This document shows, one piece after another, positions 26,272 to 35,624 of a stretch of DNA of 64,000 nt. Position 1 is the stretch's first letter. Every line of letters begins with the position of its first letter. Both the position numbers and the translations under genes were made by a program. The notes under the pieces are model-generated. The model was not told the origin of the DNA. It saw nothing but the letters and a program-made list of their open reading frames with translations, and did not search any database. Source of the DNA: an uncultured Ruegeria sp. (GTDB taxonomy: Bacteria > Pseudomonadota > Alphaproteobacteria > Rhodobacterales > Rhodobacteraceae); assembly GCF_947504215.1 (NCBI RefSeq), contig NZ_CANNGO010000002.1, positions 124,001 through 188,000 on the forward strand, in the 5' to 3' direction.

Positions 26272-26877
26272 ATGATGACCGCAGTGACCGATGTTAAAGG
26301 TGTAGGAGAAACGCTGGGCAAGGCGTTGAATTCCAACGGTTTCAGAACCGCAGAAGCGATTGCCAAGGCAAATCCTGCGGATTTGGTCAAGGTTCCTCGC
26401 ATTGGTGCTGCTCGTGCGCTTGTGTTGATTTCTGCGGCAAAGGACGCCATCGCCTCCAAACCTGCAGCCGCTACTAAAGCAGCTGCCAAACCGGCGGCGC
26501 GTCGTGCACCGGCGCGAAAACCGGCGACCCGGAAACCTGCCACCCGAAAGCCTGCGGCACGTAAGACCGTTGCTGCCGCTGCTGCTGAAAAACGGGCTGA
26601 AGATGCCGCGCGCAAGGCGGCCAAGGAAAAAGCTGAGGCCGAGTTGGCCGCAGCCGAGGCCAAGAAAAAAGCCAAAGCCAAGGCCAAGGCCGAAAAAGCT
26701 GCCAAAAAACGCAAGGAGATGGAGGCCGCATTCACCAAAGCCAAGGATAAGGTGAAAGCCAAATCCAAAAAGGACAAAAAGTCCAAGAAGGATAACAAAA
26801 AGAAGGCCGACAAAAAGAAAGACAAAAAGTCCAAGAAGGACGGCAAGAAAAAGGATGGAAAAAAGGCGAAGAAGTAA
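26272..26877 (+). CDS. Helix-hairpin-helix protein with histone H1-like lysine/alanine tail
   Basis: A 201-residue protein. Residues 1-60 form a helix-hairpin-helix unit (VKGVGETLGKAL and VPRIGAARALVL), a non-specific DNA-binding fold. The rest is a basic tail: first Lys-Ala-Pro-Arg repeats (PARKPATRKPATRK) like H1 tails, then an Ala/Glu/Lys helix, and finally Lys/Asp-Ser repeats (KSKKDKK). It is probably a nucleoid or RNA-associated protein. Two adjacent ATGs (26272, 26275) are possible. The stop codon lies in the loop of a 12-base-pair hairpin. Confidence 0.75.
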   Translation: MMTAVTDVKGVGETLGKALNSNGFRTAEAIAKANPADLVKVPRIGAARALVLISAAKDAIASKPAAATKAAAKPAARRAPARKPATRKPATRKPAARKTVAAAAAEKRAEDAARKAAKEKAEAELAAAEAKKKAKAKAKAEKAAKKRKEMEAAFTKAKDKVKAKSKKDKKSKKDNKKKADKKKDKKSKKDGKKKDGKKAKK

Positions 26878-26930
26878 TCTTCTTCGCCTTGTTACGCTCG
26901 CTGAACCGGCGTCTTGGGCGTCGGTTTTTT
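26863..26930 (+). terminator. Double hairpin terminator after the HhH gene
   Basis: The first hairpin is a perfect 12-base-pair stem, AAGGCGAAGAAG/CTTCTTCGCCTT (26863-26890), whose four-base loop TAAT contains the stop codon. The second, AACCGGCG with CGTCGGTT (26904-26926, one G-T pair), is followed by T6 and is a standard intrinsic terminator. Confidence 0.75.
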
Positions 26931-26931
26931 G

Positions 26932-28224
26932 TTAGCTTAGTGTGCCGTCAGTTTGCAGCGTCAGCTTTTCACCCAGATAGGGGCCCAAAGGCTGCGGCAG
27001 CGATACGGTGCCGTCCTCGTTTTGTCCATTTTCCAGAACCGCGATCAGGCAGCGCCCGACGGCAAGGCCCGACCCGTTCAACGTATGGACATATTCCGGT
27101 TTGCCACCGCCTTCAGGACGGAACCGGGCGTTCATTCGACGTGCCTGAAATGCACCCGTGGTCGATACCGAGCTGATTTCGCGATACGCGTCCTGTCCGG
27201 GCAACCAGGCCTCGATGTCGAACGTACGGCGTGCACCAAAGCCCATATCGCCGGTGCACAGGACAACGGTCCGATAGGGAATGCCCAATTGCTCCAACAA
27301 GGCCTCGGCGCAGCGGAGCATGCGTTTCTGTTCTTCATCCGAATTGTTCGGATGGGTAATCGAGACCATCTCGACCTTTTCGAACTGGTGCTGACGCAGC
27401 ATGCCTGCTGTGTCTTTGCCCGCGCTTCCAGCCTCGGACCGGAAACAGGCGGTATGCGCGGTCATGCGGATGGGCAGGGCGGCTTGATCCAGAATATCGC
27501 CTGACACCGAGTAGGTCAGAGTGACCTCAGATGTTGGGATCAACCACCAGCCATTTGTTGTCTGATAGCTGTCATCGCCGAACTTAGGCAGCTTGTCTGT
27601 GCCATACATAGCCTCGTCGCGTACCAGAACCGGTGTTTGCATCTCGGTCAGGCCGTTTTTGTCGATATGCGTGTCCAGCATGAACTGGGCCAGGGCCCGG
27701 TGGATGCGGGCCACGCCCTTGGACAGGTTCACAAACCGGCTGCCGCTGGTTTTAGCGGCGGTTTCAAAATCCATCGCCGCCGCGACGGCCGGGATTTCAT
27801 AATGCTCTTTGGGATCGAAATCGAAGTTGCGCGGCGCACCCCAGCGATTGACCTCGACATTGTCGTTTTCGTCTGCGCCTTGCGGGACGTCATCGGCGGG
27901 CAGGTTGGCGATGCGCGCCAGCTGATCGGTCAGCAGCGCGTCCAGGTCCTTAGCCTCAGTCTGCATCTGGGCGATTTCCGCCTTTTTCTCGGCGACCAGC
28001 GCGCGCAGGCGTTCGAACTCGACCTCATCGCCGCGCCCTTTGGCGGCGCCAACTTCTTTGGACGCCTTGTTCTGTTCAGCCTGAGCCGTTTCCGCAGCCA
28101 GAATCTTGGCACGGCGGCTCTCGTCTAGGCGCAGCAGGTCTGACGACACCGGCGCGTCCCCACGGCGCGCAAGGGCGGCGTCAAAGGCGGCGGGGTTTTC
28201 GCGAATGGCGCGGATGTCGTGCAT
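26932..28224 (-). CDS. serS: Seryl-tRNA synthetase
   Basis: A 430-residue class II synthetase that charges tRNA-Ser with serine. The N-terminal helical arm (about 30-105, alanine/glutamate-rich coiled coil), motif 2 ([15 protein letters not shown]) and motif 3 ([17 protein letters not shown]) are all visible. Length is standard. The gene converges on the HhH gene, and its stop abuts the T-run of that gene's terminator. Confidence 0.97.
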   Translation of the reverse strand: MHDIRAIRENPAAFDAALARRGDAPVSSDLLRLDESRRAKILAAETAQAEQNKASKEVGAAKGRGDEVEFERLRALVAEKKAEIAQMQTEAKDLDALLTDQLARIANLPADDVPQGADENDNVEVNRWGAPRNFDFDPKEHYEIPAVAAAMDFETAAKTSGSRFVNLSKGVARIHRALAQFMLDTHIDKNGLTEMQTPVLVRDEAMYGTDKLPKFGDDSYQTTNGWWLIPTSEVTLTYSVSGDILDQAALPIRMTAHTACFRSEAGSAGKDTAGMLRQHQFEKVEMVSITHPNNSDEEQKRMLRCAEALLEQLGIPYRTVVLCTGDMGFGARRTFDIEAWLPGQDAYREISSVSTTGAFQARRMNARFRPEGGGKPEYVHTLNGSGLAVGRCLIAVLENGQNEDGTVSLPQPLGPYLGEKLTLQTDGTLS

Positions 28225-28304
28225 GAGTCATGTCCTTAATGCGTGAATCACTAAAGGCGCTTATGCACTATCTCGCGGGCAGGGTGTAGCGCTGGCGTAG
28301 GAAA

Positions 28305-29972
28305 TTACGCCTTGTTTGCATCATCCTGATCGTCTTCATGTGCAAGGTGCCCATCCCAGGCTTCTGAAGGGATTTTAGGTTCCGGTGGATCGGCCATATA
28401 GGATGGGGTCATGATCTGTACATTGTTCTCGTTGAACACGGCGACAATGTTGCGATGCAGGTCCGATTTGATCCGGGGAATGATGCTGCCACGGGTGGTA
28501 TACCCGTTGATCTGATAGTCGATCGCGTAGTCTGCCAGGGCGGTCCACAACACAAAGGGTTCCGGCTTGGTTTTGATGCTTTTGGTCCGATGGGCGGCCT
28601 CGATCAACATGGCCTCGACCTTGGCGGGAGGTTCTTCATAGCCAATGCCAACCGTCGTGTGCAAAAGCAGGCCGCTGCCGTCGGTCTTTTTTGAAAAATT
28701 GATCACATCTGAGTTCATCAGCTGTGCGTTGGGGATCGAGATCAGCTCGTTCTTGATGGATTTCAGGTGTGTCTCCATCAGTTTGATCCGCACAACATCG
28801 CCGATATGCTCGCCAATCTGAATGCGATCCCCGATTGAGGTGGACCGCCGATAAATCACGAACAGCCCTGCCAGCATGTTGGATACAACCGAATTCGCGC
28901 CCAGCGACAGCATCGCCCCCACCAGAATGGTCAGGCCCTGAAAGGCCGCTGAATCCGAGCCCGGAATGTAGGGCACAGCAAAGACAAGCGCGATCAAAAC
29001 CACAACGACACGCGCAATGTTGAAGGTCGGCCCAATCCAGTGCTTGTCGAAATCGCGCATCTCAAACGTACCAGCTTCGACAGCATCAAAAAACACGCGC
29101 ATCCCTTTGATAATGTACAACGTCACCCATGTGATCAGGGCCAGCATGATCAGATTGGGGACATAACTGACGATGCCTTTGACGATCACCAGCACCGGGT
29201 CAGTGAGATAGGTCAGCAGAACTTCGGCGATGTATCTGGTTTCTGCAAAGGACAGCAGGACAAAGGACAGGTAGTAATAAAACCCCAGAAAAAAGACAAC
29301 CAACAGAACGAAATTCAGGCCATAGCGGATCAAACCCGCGATGGCTTCGGCCTGGACATGTTCGGCAGTCGCAGTTTCAACGCCTTTCAGATAGCGCTGT
29401 ACGATCTGGAAGGTGCGCCGTTTAATCCTGCGATATAGCCACATGATCAGGGTGACGAAAAGTATGAAACCAATGGTCCATGCCCCGGCCTCGATTGCGC
29501 CGGATACACGGGCCTGATCAGTTCGGTTCGCCCGGTAGCTGGCAATCGCCGCCCCGATGACATCGCCATGCAACTGACTGAGAACGCTCAGTTCAACTTG
29601 TTCCAGCTCAGCATCCGCCGCCGTGACAACCGAAACCTGAATGCCATCAACTAGGATGGCTGTGCCCAGCTCGGTCTGTTCATAGGTGATTGTGACACTC
29701 GGCGCTTCTGACGCTTCGGCGGCGTTGATGATCTGGTTTTGAACCCTTTCTGCCCGTTCGCTGGCGGGCAGGGCGCTTGTGCCGCGCAGGTGGAACAGCG
29801 CCTCACCATCTACGACCACAGGAGCCTGGAAAACATCCGATTGTGTGGCGTCGGTTTCCGCATTGTCAGACGCGTCTTCTTGTGCGTGAACCGGCCCGAC
29901 CAATCGGATGATCAGAAAAACAGCAAGCAGGAAATGAACCAGCAACTGGAAGCGTTTGAAAAGATGGGGCAT
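28305..29972 (-). CDS. MscS family mechanosensitive channel
   Basis: A 555-residue protein with a signal peptide ending near HAQED (residue 31), a ~130-residue periplasmic domain, several membrane helices (about 165-320), and a MscS pore helix and beta domain. The domain contains VVSNMLAGLFVIYRRSTSIGDRIQIGEHIGDV and the later IPNAQLMNSDVINFSKK. It would release solutes on hypo-osmotic shock. The ATG at 29972 follows AGGAGG. It is larger than E. coli MscS (286 residues) because of the N-terminal part, which is common in this family. Confidence 0.87.
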   Translation of the reverse strand: MPHLFKRFQLLVHFLLAVFLIIRLVGPVHAQEDASDNAETDATQSDVFQAPVVVDGEALFHLRGTSALPASERAERVQNQIINAAEASEAPSVTITYEQTELGTAILVDGIQVSVVTAADAELEQVELSVLSQLHGDVIGAAIASYRANRTDQARVSGAIEAGAWTIGFILFVTLIMWLYRRIKRRTFQIVQRYLKGVETATAEHVQAEAIAGLIRYGLNFVLLVVFFLGFYYYLSFVLLSFAETRYIAEVLLTYLTDPVLVIVKGIVSYVPNLIMLALITWVTLYIIKGMRVFFDAVEAGTFEMRDFDKHWIGPTFNIARVVVVLIALVFAVPYIPGSDSAAFQGLTILVGAMLSLGANSVVSNMLAGLFVIYRRSTSIGDRIQIGEHIGDVVRIKLMETHLKSIKNELISIPNAQLMNSDVINFSKKTDGSGLLLHTTVGIGYEEPPAKVEAMLIEAAHRTKSIKTKPEPFVLWTALADYAIDYQINGYTTRGSIIPRIKSDLHRNIVAVFNENNVQIMTPSYMADPPEPKIPSEAWDGHLAHEDDQDDANKA

Positions 29973-30085
29973 CGGTCCTCCTGCGGGCCGACTATATCCA
30001 AGTGCGTCTGCGTTCCTAGGACATATCTGCAACGTTCGCGATCATCTTTTGTGTTTGGTGCGATATTCGGGTGGGTTGCAGCGCC

Positions 30086-30103
30086 GCGTTTGCTTGCAAA
30101 CGC
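30086..30103. promoter_or_regulatory. 18-base palindrome between mscS-type gene and yajC
   Basis: GCGTTTGC-TT-GCAAACGC is a perfect eight-base inverted repeat with a two-base centre. It sits between divergent genes, 70 bases before yajC and 113 before the channel gene. It resembles LacI-type operators in size and in the CGTTTG/CAAACG arms. No such regulator is nearby. Confidence 0.45.
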
Positions 30104-30173
30104 TTAAATCAAAGCATAGGTTCGCGCCAAATTTGCGGAAACACGCCGCAACATCTGAACAAAGGAATATCCC

Positions 30174-30461
30174 ATGGATGGTGGCGCAATCGCCCAATTT
30201 CTCCCGCTGATCCTGATTTTTGCGATCATGTATTTCCTGCTGATCCGTCCGCAGCAGAAGAAAATGAAGGAACATCAGGCTATGGTCGAGGCTGTGCGCC
30301 GGGGCGATCAGGTCGTTACCCAAGGCGGTCTGATTGGCAAAGTGTCCAAGGTCAAGGAAGGCGACAACGAGATTGAAGTCGAAATCGCCGACGGTGTTAA
30401 GGTTCGTGTGGTCAAGTCGACAATCGCTCAGGTGCTGAACAAGACCGAACCGGCGAAGTAA
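30174..30461 (+). CDS. yajC: Sec translocon accessory protein YajC
   Basis: A 95-residue protein with one membrane helix (about 6-24, FLPLILIFAIMYFLLIRP) and a cytoplasmic beta domain with VRRGDQVVTQGGLIGKV, the YajC signature. It associates with SecDF and SecYEG. It starts the yajC-secD-secF operon, 33 bases before secD. Confidence 0.96.
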   Translation: MDGGAIAQFLPLILIFAIMYFLLIRPQQKKMKEHQAMVEAVRRGDQVVTQGGLIGKVSKVKEGDNEIEVEIADGVKVRVVKSTIAQVLNKTEPAK

Positions 30462-30494
30462 TTTCGCGCCACAGTTCCTTGAAAAGGCAGGGTA

Positions 30495-32156
30495 ATGCTG
30501 CAAATTGATACCTGGAAGCGGGTTCTGATCTGGCTGGTCTGCGTGACTGGCCTGCTGATGGCCCTGCCGAATGCGTTTTATACGCGTGTCGAACAATCGA
30601 ACGATGCCAAAGCCGCTATTGAGCTGGGCATCGACACACCCGAGATGCAGGCCGATGCCGAGCAGTGGCCGAACTGGATGCCGTCGTCTCTGGTCAATCT
30701 GGGCCTTGATCTGCGCGGGGGTGCGCATCTGCTGGCCGAAGTACAGGTTGGTGACGTCTACGAATCCCGTATGGAGGCCATGTGGCCCGAGATCCGGGAT
30801 GCGTTGCGGGATGAACGGGCAACGATTGGAACAATCCGCAAACAACCGTCCGACCCTGATGAGATTCGTGTTCGTATCAGCGAGCCCGCAGGTATGCCCC
30901 GCGCGCTTGAGGTTGTGCGCGGTCTGGCCCGTCAGGTGCAGACCCTGACCGGTGTGGGCGCCACGGATATCGAGGCGCGTGCCGAGGGTGACACGATTGT
31001 TGTGCAACTGTCCGATGCCGAAAAGCTGGCCTCGGATGATCGCACCGTTCGCCAGTCGTTGGAGATTGTGCGCCGCAGAATTGATGAGGTCGGCACACGT
31101 GAACCGACAATTCAGCGCCAAGGTACCGATCGTATTCTGATTCAAGTGCCGGGTATCGGTAGTGCGGGTGAGCTGAAAGAGATCATCGGGACGACCGCTC
31201 AGCTGACGTTCAATCCGGTGGTGAATCGCGGAACAGACGCGGACGCCGTGCCTGGGATCGGTGAAAGTCTTGTGCCTTCGTTGGACGAACAGGGACTGTT
31301 CTACATGATCGAGTCCGCCCCGGTTGTGACTGGCGAAGAATTGGTGGACGCGCAACCGGCGTTTGACCAAAACGGCCGCCCGGCGGTGAGCTTCCGCTTC
31401 AACACGTCTGGTGCCCGCAAGTTTGGTGACTACACCCGCGATAATGTCGGCTCACCCTTCGCCATTGTTCTGGATGACGAAGTCATTTCAGCCCCGGTCA
31501 TCCAAAGCCATATTCCGGGGGGGTCTGGTATCATCACCGGAAACTTCACTGTCGAAGAAAGCACCAATCTGGCGGTTTTGTTGCGTGCTGGCGCGTTGCC
31601 TGCGGGCTTGGAGTTTCTCGAAGAACGCACCATTGGCCCCGAGCTGGGTCAAGACAGCATTGACGCCGGTAAAGTTGCGACCATTGTGGCATTCGTTGCC
31701 GTGCTGGTCTTTATGGCGCTCAGCTATGGTTTGTTTGGCCTGTTCGCCAATATTGCGTTGATCATAAATGTCGGGCTGCTGTTTGGTCTTTTGTCCCTGA
31801 TTGGGGCGACACTGACGTTGCCGGGCATTGCGGGGATTGTTCTGACGGTGGGTATGGCGGTGGATGCCAACGTGCTGATCTTTGAACGTGTCCGCGAAGA
31901 ACTGAAATCCGCCAAAGGCCCTGCGCGCGCGATCGAACTGGGTTATGAGAAGGCTTTGTCAGCCATTCTTGACGCCAACGTGACCACGTTCATCACCGCC
32001 GTCATTCTATTCGCCATGGGCAGCGGTCCTGTGCGCGGCTTCGCCATCACTCTGGGCTTGGGCATTTTGACATCGGTCTTCACTGCGATCTTCGTGACCC
32101 GCCTGATGATTGTCATGTGGTTCGAGCGCCGCCGTCCGAAAACGATCGAGGTTTGA
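30495..32156 (+). CDS. secD: Protein translocase subunit SecD
   Basis: A 553-residue membrane protein, half of the proton-driven SecDF motor that pulls secreted proteins across the inner membrane. The first helix spans about 9-26, followed by the periplasmic P1 domain with NLGLDLRGGAHLL. The membrane half carries the conserved TLPGIAGIVLTVGMAVDANVL with its key Asp and Arg (FERVREEL). Length is normal for alphaproteobacteria. secF begins one base after the stop. Confidence 0.96.
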   Translation: MLQIDTWKRVLIWLVCVTGLLMALPNAFYTRVEQSNDAKAAIELGIDTPEMQADAEQWPNWMPSSLVNLGLDLRGGAHLLAEVQVGDVYESRMEAMWPEIRDALRDERATIGTIRKQPSDPDEIRVRISEPAGMPRALEVVRGLARQVQTLTGVGATDIEARAEGDTIVVQLSDAEKLASDDRTVRQSLEIVRRRIDEVGTREPTIQRQGTDRILIQVPGIGSAGELKEIIGTTAQLTFNPVVNRGTDADAVPGIGESLVPSLDEQGLFYMIESAPVVTGEELVDAQPAFDQNGRPAVSFRFNTSGARKFGDYTRDNVGSPFAIVLDDEVISAPVIQSHIPGGSGIITGNFTVEESTNLAVLLRAGALPAGLEFLEERTIGPELGQDSIDAGKVATIVAFVAVLVFMALSYGLFGLFANIALIINVGLLFGLLSLIGATLTLPGIAGIVLTVGMAVDANVLIFERVREELKSAKGPARAIELGYEKALSAILDANVTTFITAVILFAMGSGPVRGFAITLGLGILTSVFTAIFVTRLMIVMWFERRRPKTIEV

Positions 32157-32157
32157 C

Positions 32158-33126
32158 ATGAGACTGAAACTCGTACCCCAGAGCACCTCGTTCGATTTCT
32201 TCAGCCGCTGGAAGCTGTGGCTGGGCATCTCCGGCCTTATGATGGTGATCGCTTTCACATCTTTTATGCTGCAAGGCCTGAACTTTGGTATCGACTTCCG
32301 CGGTGGCACAACGATCCGAACGCAAAGCGCGCAAGAGATCGATGTAGGCATGTATCGTGATGCGATTGCACCACTGGAACTGGGTGACGTCACAATCACC
32401 GAGATTTTTGATCCGACTTTTGGTCCGAATGAGAATGTCGCAATGATCCGCATTCAGGCACAGGAAGATGCCGAAGCGGTCGAAGCATCAACGATCAGCG
32501 CCGTCGAAGCGGCGTTGGCGGGTGCCGTGCCCGACGTTAAATTCGTGTCTGTTGAATCCGTTGGTCCCAAAGTTTCCGGCGAATTGATCCAAACTGCTGT
32601 TATCGCGGTCGTTTTGGCTATCGGAGCAGTGCTCGTCTATATCTGGCTGCGGTTCGAATGGCAGTTTGCATTGGGCGCTGTGGCTGCGTTGGTGCACGAT
32701 GTAATCCTGACAATCGGCATCTTCTCGGAACTGCAAATTCGGTTCGATCTGGCCATTATCGCGGCGCTTCTGACCATCGTGGGTTACTCGCTGAATGACA
32801 CTGTGGTCGTGTTTGACCGAGTGCGAGAGAACCTGAGGAAATACAAGAAGAAGGACCTCAAAGAGGTTCTGAACATCTCGATCAATGAAACGCTTAGCCG
32901 GACAGTGATGACCTCGGTCACCACGCTGCTGGCTCTGATCTCGCTTTATGTGCTGGGCGGTGATGTGATCCGCGGATTTGTCTTTGCGATGATCTGGGGT
33001 GTGATCGTGGGAACCTATTCCTCGGTCTTTGTGGCGTCGACCATCCTGTTGTGGCTAGGCGTAAAGCGCGACTGGTCCAAACCGCCAAACACCTCTGGCA
33101 ATCAATTTGCCAACGTCGATGCCTGA
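32158..33126 (+). CDS. secF: Protein translocase subunit SecF
   Basis: A 322-residue partner of SecD. NFGIDFRGGTTI opens the periplasmic part, and the membrane region contains VGYSLNDTVVVFDRVRENLRKYKK with the conserved Asp and Arg. The ATG at 32158 follows the secD stop directly and gives the family start MRLKLVPQSTSFDFF. Its last codons overlap the start of the next gene, so the operon is continuous. Confidence 0.96.
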   Translation: MRLKLVPQSTSFDFFSRWKLWLGISGLMMVIAFTSFMLQGLNFGIDFRGGTTIRTQSAQEIDVGMYRDAIAPLELGDVTITEIFDPTFGPNENVAMIRIQAQEDAEAVEASTISAVEAALAGAVPDVKFVSVESVGPKVSGELIQTAVIAVVLAIGAVLVYIWLRFEWQFALGAVAALVHDVILTIGIFSELQIRFDLAIIAALLTIVGYSLNDTVVVFDRVRENLRKYKKKDLKEVLNISINETLSRTVMTSVTTLLALISLYVLGGDVIRGFVFAMIWGVIVGTYSSVFVASTILLWLGVKRDWSKPPNTSGNQFANVDA

Positions 33127-33865
33127 GATTTTTGGTCAGTCCCCACAGGGGCTGGCCATTATTCTATTTGCAGCTTTTATGGGCGGCATAGTGCGGGGCT
33201 TTTCAGGGTTTGGTACGGCTCTGATATTCCTTCCACTCGCAACACCTCATCTTGGTCCGTTTGGTGCACTGATCGGGCTGACGATCATGGACATCTTTGG
33301 TCCTCTGCCCAATCTGCGTCGCGCATGGTTGGTGGTGGACAAGGGCGATTTGACCCGGCTTGTTCTGGGCTGCGCCCTGGTCTTGCCATTGGGCCTTTGG
33401 CTGCTGACGCAGGTCGAACCCGAGGTGTTTCGCTATGCGGTCAGCTTCGTTGCCCTGTTCATGCTTGCAGTCTTGATCCTTGGGGTGCGGTATCGAGGCA
33501 GGGTCAGCCGAACCATGGTCACTGCTATCGGTGGGGCCGCCGGGTTTCTGGGTGGTGTTGCCGGTCTGCCCGGTCCCGCCGTCATTCTGTTTTACATGTC
33601 CCGCCCTTTGCAAATCGAAACGATACGGGCGACAATTTTGCTGTTCCTGTTCGGTTTTGATTTCCTGATCCTTGGATATCTGACGGGGATGGATCGTGTG
33701 ACGCTGGCGACCGCCGGTCTTGGGCTGGCCCTGGCGGTGCCAAATCTGATTGGCAACTGGTTGGGTGGCTGGCTGTTCCGTCCGGACCGAGAGCAGCTGT
33801 ACCGGGCCGCAGCGTACCTTGCGATTGCATTGGCGGCCTTGTCGGGCCTGCCGCTTTGGGGCTAG
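33119..33865 (+). CDS. TauE/SafE family permease
   Basis: A 248-residue protein with about eight membrane helices and the duplicated TauE/SafE pattern: GGIVRGFSGFGTALIFLPL in the first half and GGAAGFLGGVAGLPGPAVILFYM in the second. Members export sulfite, sulfoacetate or other organic anions; the substrate is not known here. The ATG at 33119 overlaps the secF stop; an in-frame ATG at 33107 is also possible. Its place in the sec-ccm operon does not reveal its role. Confidence 0.85.
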   Translation: MPEIFGQSPQGLAIILFAAFMGGIVRGFSGFGTALIFLPLATPHLGPFGALIGLTIMDIFGPLPNLRRAWLVVDKGDLTRLVLGCALVLPLGLWLLTQVEPEVFRYAVSFVALFMLAVLILGVRYRGRVSRTMVTAIGGAAGFLGGVAGLPGPAVILFYMSRPLQIETIRATILLFLFGFDFLILGYLTGMDRVTLATAGLGLALAVPNLIGNWLGGWLFRPDREQLYRAAAYLAIALAALSGLPLWG

Positions 33866-33874
33866 AACGCATCT

Positions 33875-34228
33875 ATGCGGTTGAACGAAATCACATATAG
33901 CAACGCAGTACCGATTGACGGCTACGGACCTGGCTTTTTTCGCATTGGCGGCAAGGCATACGAAGGTGCCGTCTTGACTGGACCTGAAGGCACAAGCGTT
34001 TGGGGCGGATATGCGGATCAGGCGTCGCTATTGGCGCTGGCGGATAAGGTAGACGTGGTGTTTATCGGCACCGGTGCCGAGTTGGCGCACATTCCGCCTG
34101 CATTGCGAAACGCGCTGGAAGCCGCCGGAATGGGGGTTGAGAACATGAACTCTCCGGCCGCATGCCGCACCTATAACGTCTTGTTGTCCGAGGGCCGCCG
34201 CGTCGCGCTGGCCCTGTTGCCGGTCTGA
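33875..34228 (+). CDS. Mth938-like domain protein (DUF498)
   Basis: A 117-residue cytoplasmic protein of the Mth938/NDUFAF3-like family. Typical features are YGPGFFRIGGKAYEGAVL, a VVFIGTGAELAHIPP strand-loop and the MNSPAACRTYNVLLSEGRRVALALL end. The eukaryotic relative NDUFAF3 assists complex I assembly; the bacterial role is not established. It starts nine bases after the permease gene. Confidence 0.85.
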   Translation: MRLNEITYSNAVPIDGYGPGFFRIGGKAYEGAVLTGPEGTSVWGGYADQASLLALADKVDVVFIGTGAELAHIPPALRNALEAAGMGVENMNSPAACRTYNVLLSEGRRVALALLPV

Positions 34229-34295
34229 GATCGCGTCAGTGACCTGTGGCAAATCCCGCCTTTTGCCCCCAACGGCAATGCGATAGGCGGGCCCC

Positions 34296-34910
34296 ATGAC
34301 ATTGACCGTAACCGATCTGACCATCACCCGAGGCGGCGTCCCCGTGCTGGAGGGTCTGAACTTCGCGCTGGAAACGGGCAGGGCCCTTATTCTGCGAGGC
34401 CCAAATGGGATCGGGAAGACCACATTGCTGCGAACGCTGGCCGGGTTGCAGCCACCGCTTGTGGGAACGATTAAGGGCGCAGAGGATCAGATCGCATATG
34501 CGTCGCATTCGGACGGCTTGAAGCCGACCCTGACGGTGACTGAGAACCTGGCTTTTTGGGCCTCAGTTTTCGGCACTGACAGTATTCAGCCTGCGCTGGA
34601 TGCTTTTGCGTTGAATGAGTTGGCCGACCGTCACGCCGGTAACCTGTCCGCCGGGCAAAAACGCCGGCTTGGGCTGGCGCGCATGTTGGTCACTGGGCGC
34701 TCGATCTGGATGCTGGATGAACCAACGGTGTCTCTGGACAAGGATGCAGTTCAGATGTTTGCCGATGCTGTCCGAGCGCATCTTGCAGAGGGCGGTTCGG
34801 CGCTGATTGCCACCCATATCGACCTTGGTCTGGATGGGGACATTCTGGATGTCGGTGCCAACAAGGCCAAGTCCGGCCCACTGGATGATTTTGACGGAGG
34901 CTTTTTATGA
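34296..34910 (+). CDS. ccmA: Haem exporter ATP-binding protein CcmA
   Basis: A 204-residue ABC ATPase of the CcmABCD complex, which releases holo-CcmE for cytochrome c maturation. Walker [14 protein letters not shown] is near 28-40, the signature [15 protein letters not shown] near 118-132, and Walker [12 protein letters not shown] near 136-146. Length is normal. Its last codons overlap ccmB (ATGA). Confidence 0.95.
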   Translation: MTLTVTDLTITRGGVPVLEGLNFALETGRALILRGPNGIGKTTLLRTLAGLQPPLVGTIKGAEDQIAYASHSDGLKPTLTVTENLAFWASVFGTDSIQPALDAFALNELADRHAGNLSAGQKRRLGLARMLVTGRSIWMLDEPTVSLDKDAVQMFADAVRAHLAEGGSALIATHIDLGLDGDILDVGANKAKSGPLDDFDGGFL

Positions 34911-35563
34911 TCGCCCTGTTGCTGCGTGATCTGAAACTGGCCTTTCGGGCTGGTGGTGGTTTTGGTTTGGGTCTGGCCTTTTTTCTGATCGTAACTGTTA
35001 TGGTGCCGTTTGCGGTCGGTCCTCAGTCTTCACTGCTGGCCACTATCGCGGCGGGGGTGTTGTGGCTGGGCGCGCTTTTGGCGTGCCTGTTATCGCTGGA
35101 TCGACTGCTTGCGTTGGATTGGGAAGACGGGTCGCTGGATCTGTTGGCCACGGCGCCTTTGCCGCTTGAGGCCGTCGTTACAGTCAAGGCACTGGCTCAT
35201 TGGTTGACCACTGGATTGCCCTTGGTTCTGGTGGCTCCGATCCTGGGAGTACTGTTGAACCTGCCTGCTCCGGGGTTCTTTTGGCTAGTCATTTCACTGT
35301 TGGTCGGCACGCCGGCCCTGAGCGTGATCGGGACGTTCGGCGCGGCCCTGACCGTGGGCCTGAAACGGGGCGGTTTGTTGCTGTCGCTTCTAGTGCTTCC
35401 GCTTTACGTGCCGACGCTGATTTTTGGGGCCGAGGTTGCCCGCCGCGGTGCACTCGGAATGGAGACGCAAACACCACTGCTGATGCTAGCCGGGATCACG
35501 GCTGCAACCATCGCTTTGCTGCCTTTCGCCAGCGCAGCCGTATTGCGGATCAATCTGCGGTGA
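34907..35563 (+). CDS. ccmB: Haem exporter permease CcmB
   Basis: A 218-residue integral membrane protein with six predicted helices. The opening [20 protein letters not shown] is typical, and the [16 protein letters not shown] loop is the family signature. It forms the membrane part of the CcmA-CcmB-CcmC complex. It overlaps ccmA by four bases and leaves 61 bases before ccmC. Confidence 0.95.
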   Translation: MIALLLRDLKLAFRAGGGFGLGLAFFLIVTVMVPFAVGPQSSLLATIAAGVLWLGALLACLLSLDRLLALDWEDGSLDLLATAPLPLEAVVTVKALAHWLTTGLPLVLVAPILGVLLNLPAPGFFWLVISLLVGTPALSVIGTFGAALTVGLKRGGLLLSLLVLPLYVPTLIFGAEVARRGALGMETQTPLLMLAGITAATIALLPFASAAVLRINLR

Positions 35564-35624
35564 ACCGCCACAGTTTTGACCGATGTCAATTGAGAACAAC
35601 TCGGATTTGGACTAGATAAAACCC

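Noticed and set aside
30042..31370. 442-codon minus-strand frame over yajC and secD
   Set aside because: It is antisense to two certain genes and has low-complexity His/Asn/Gln composition.
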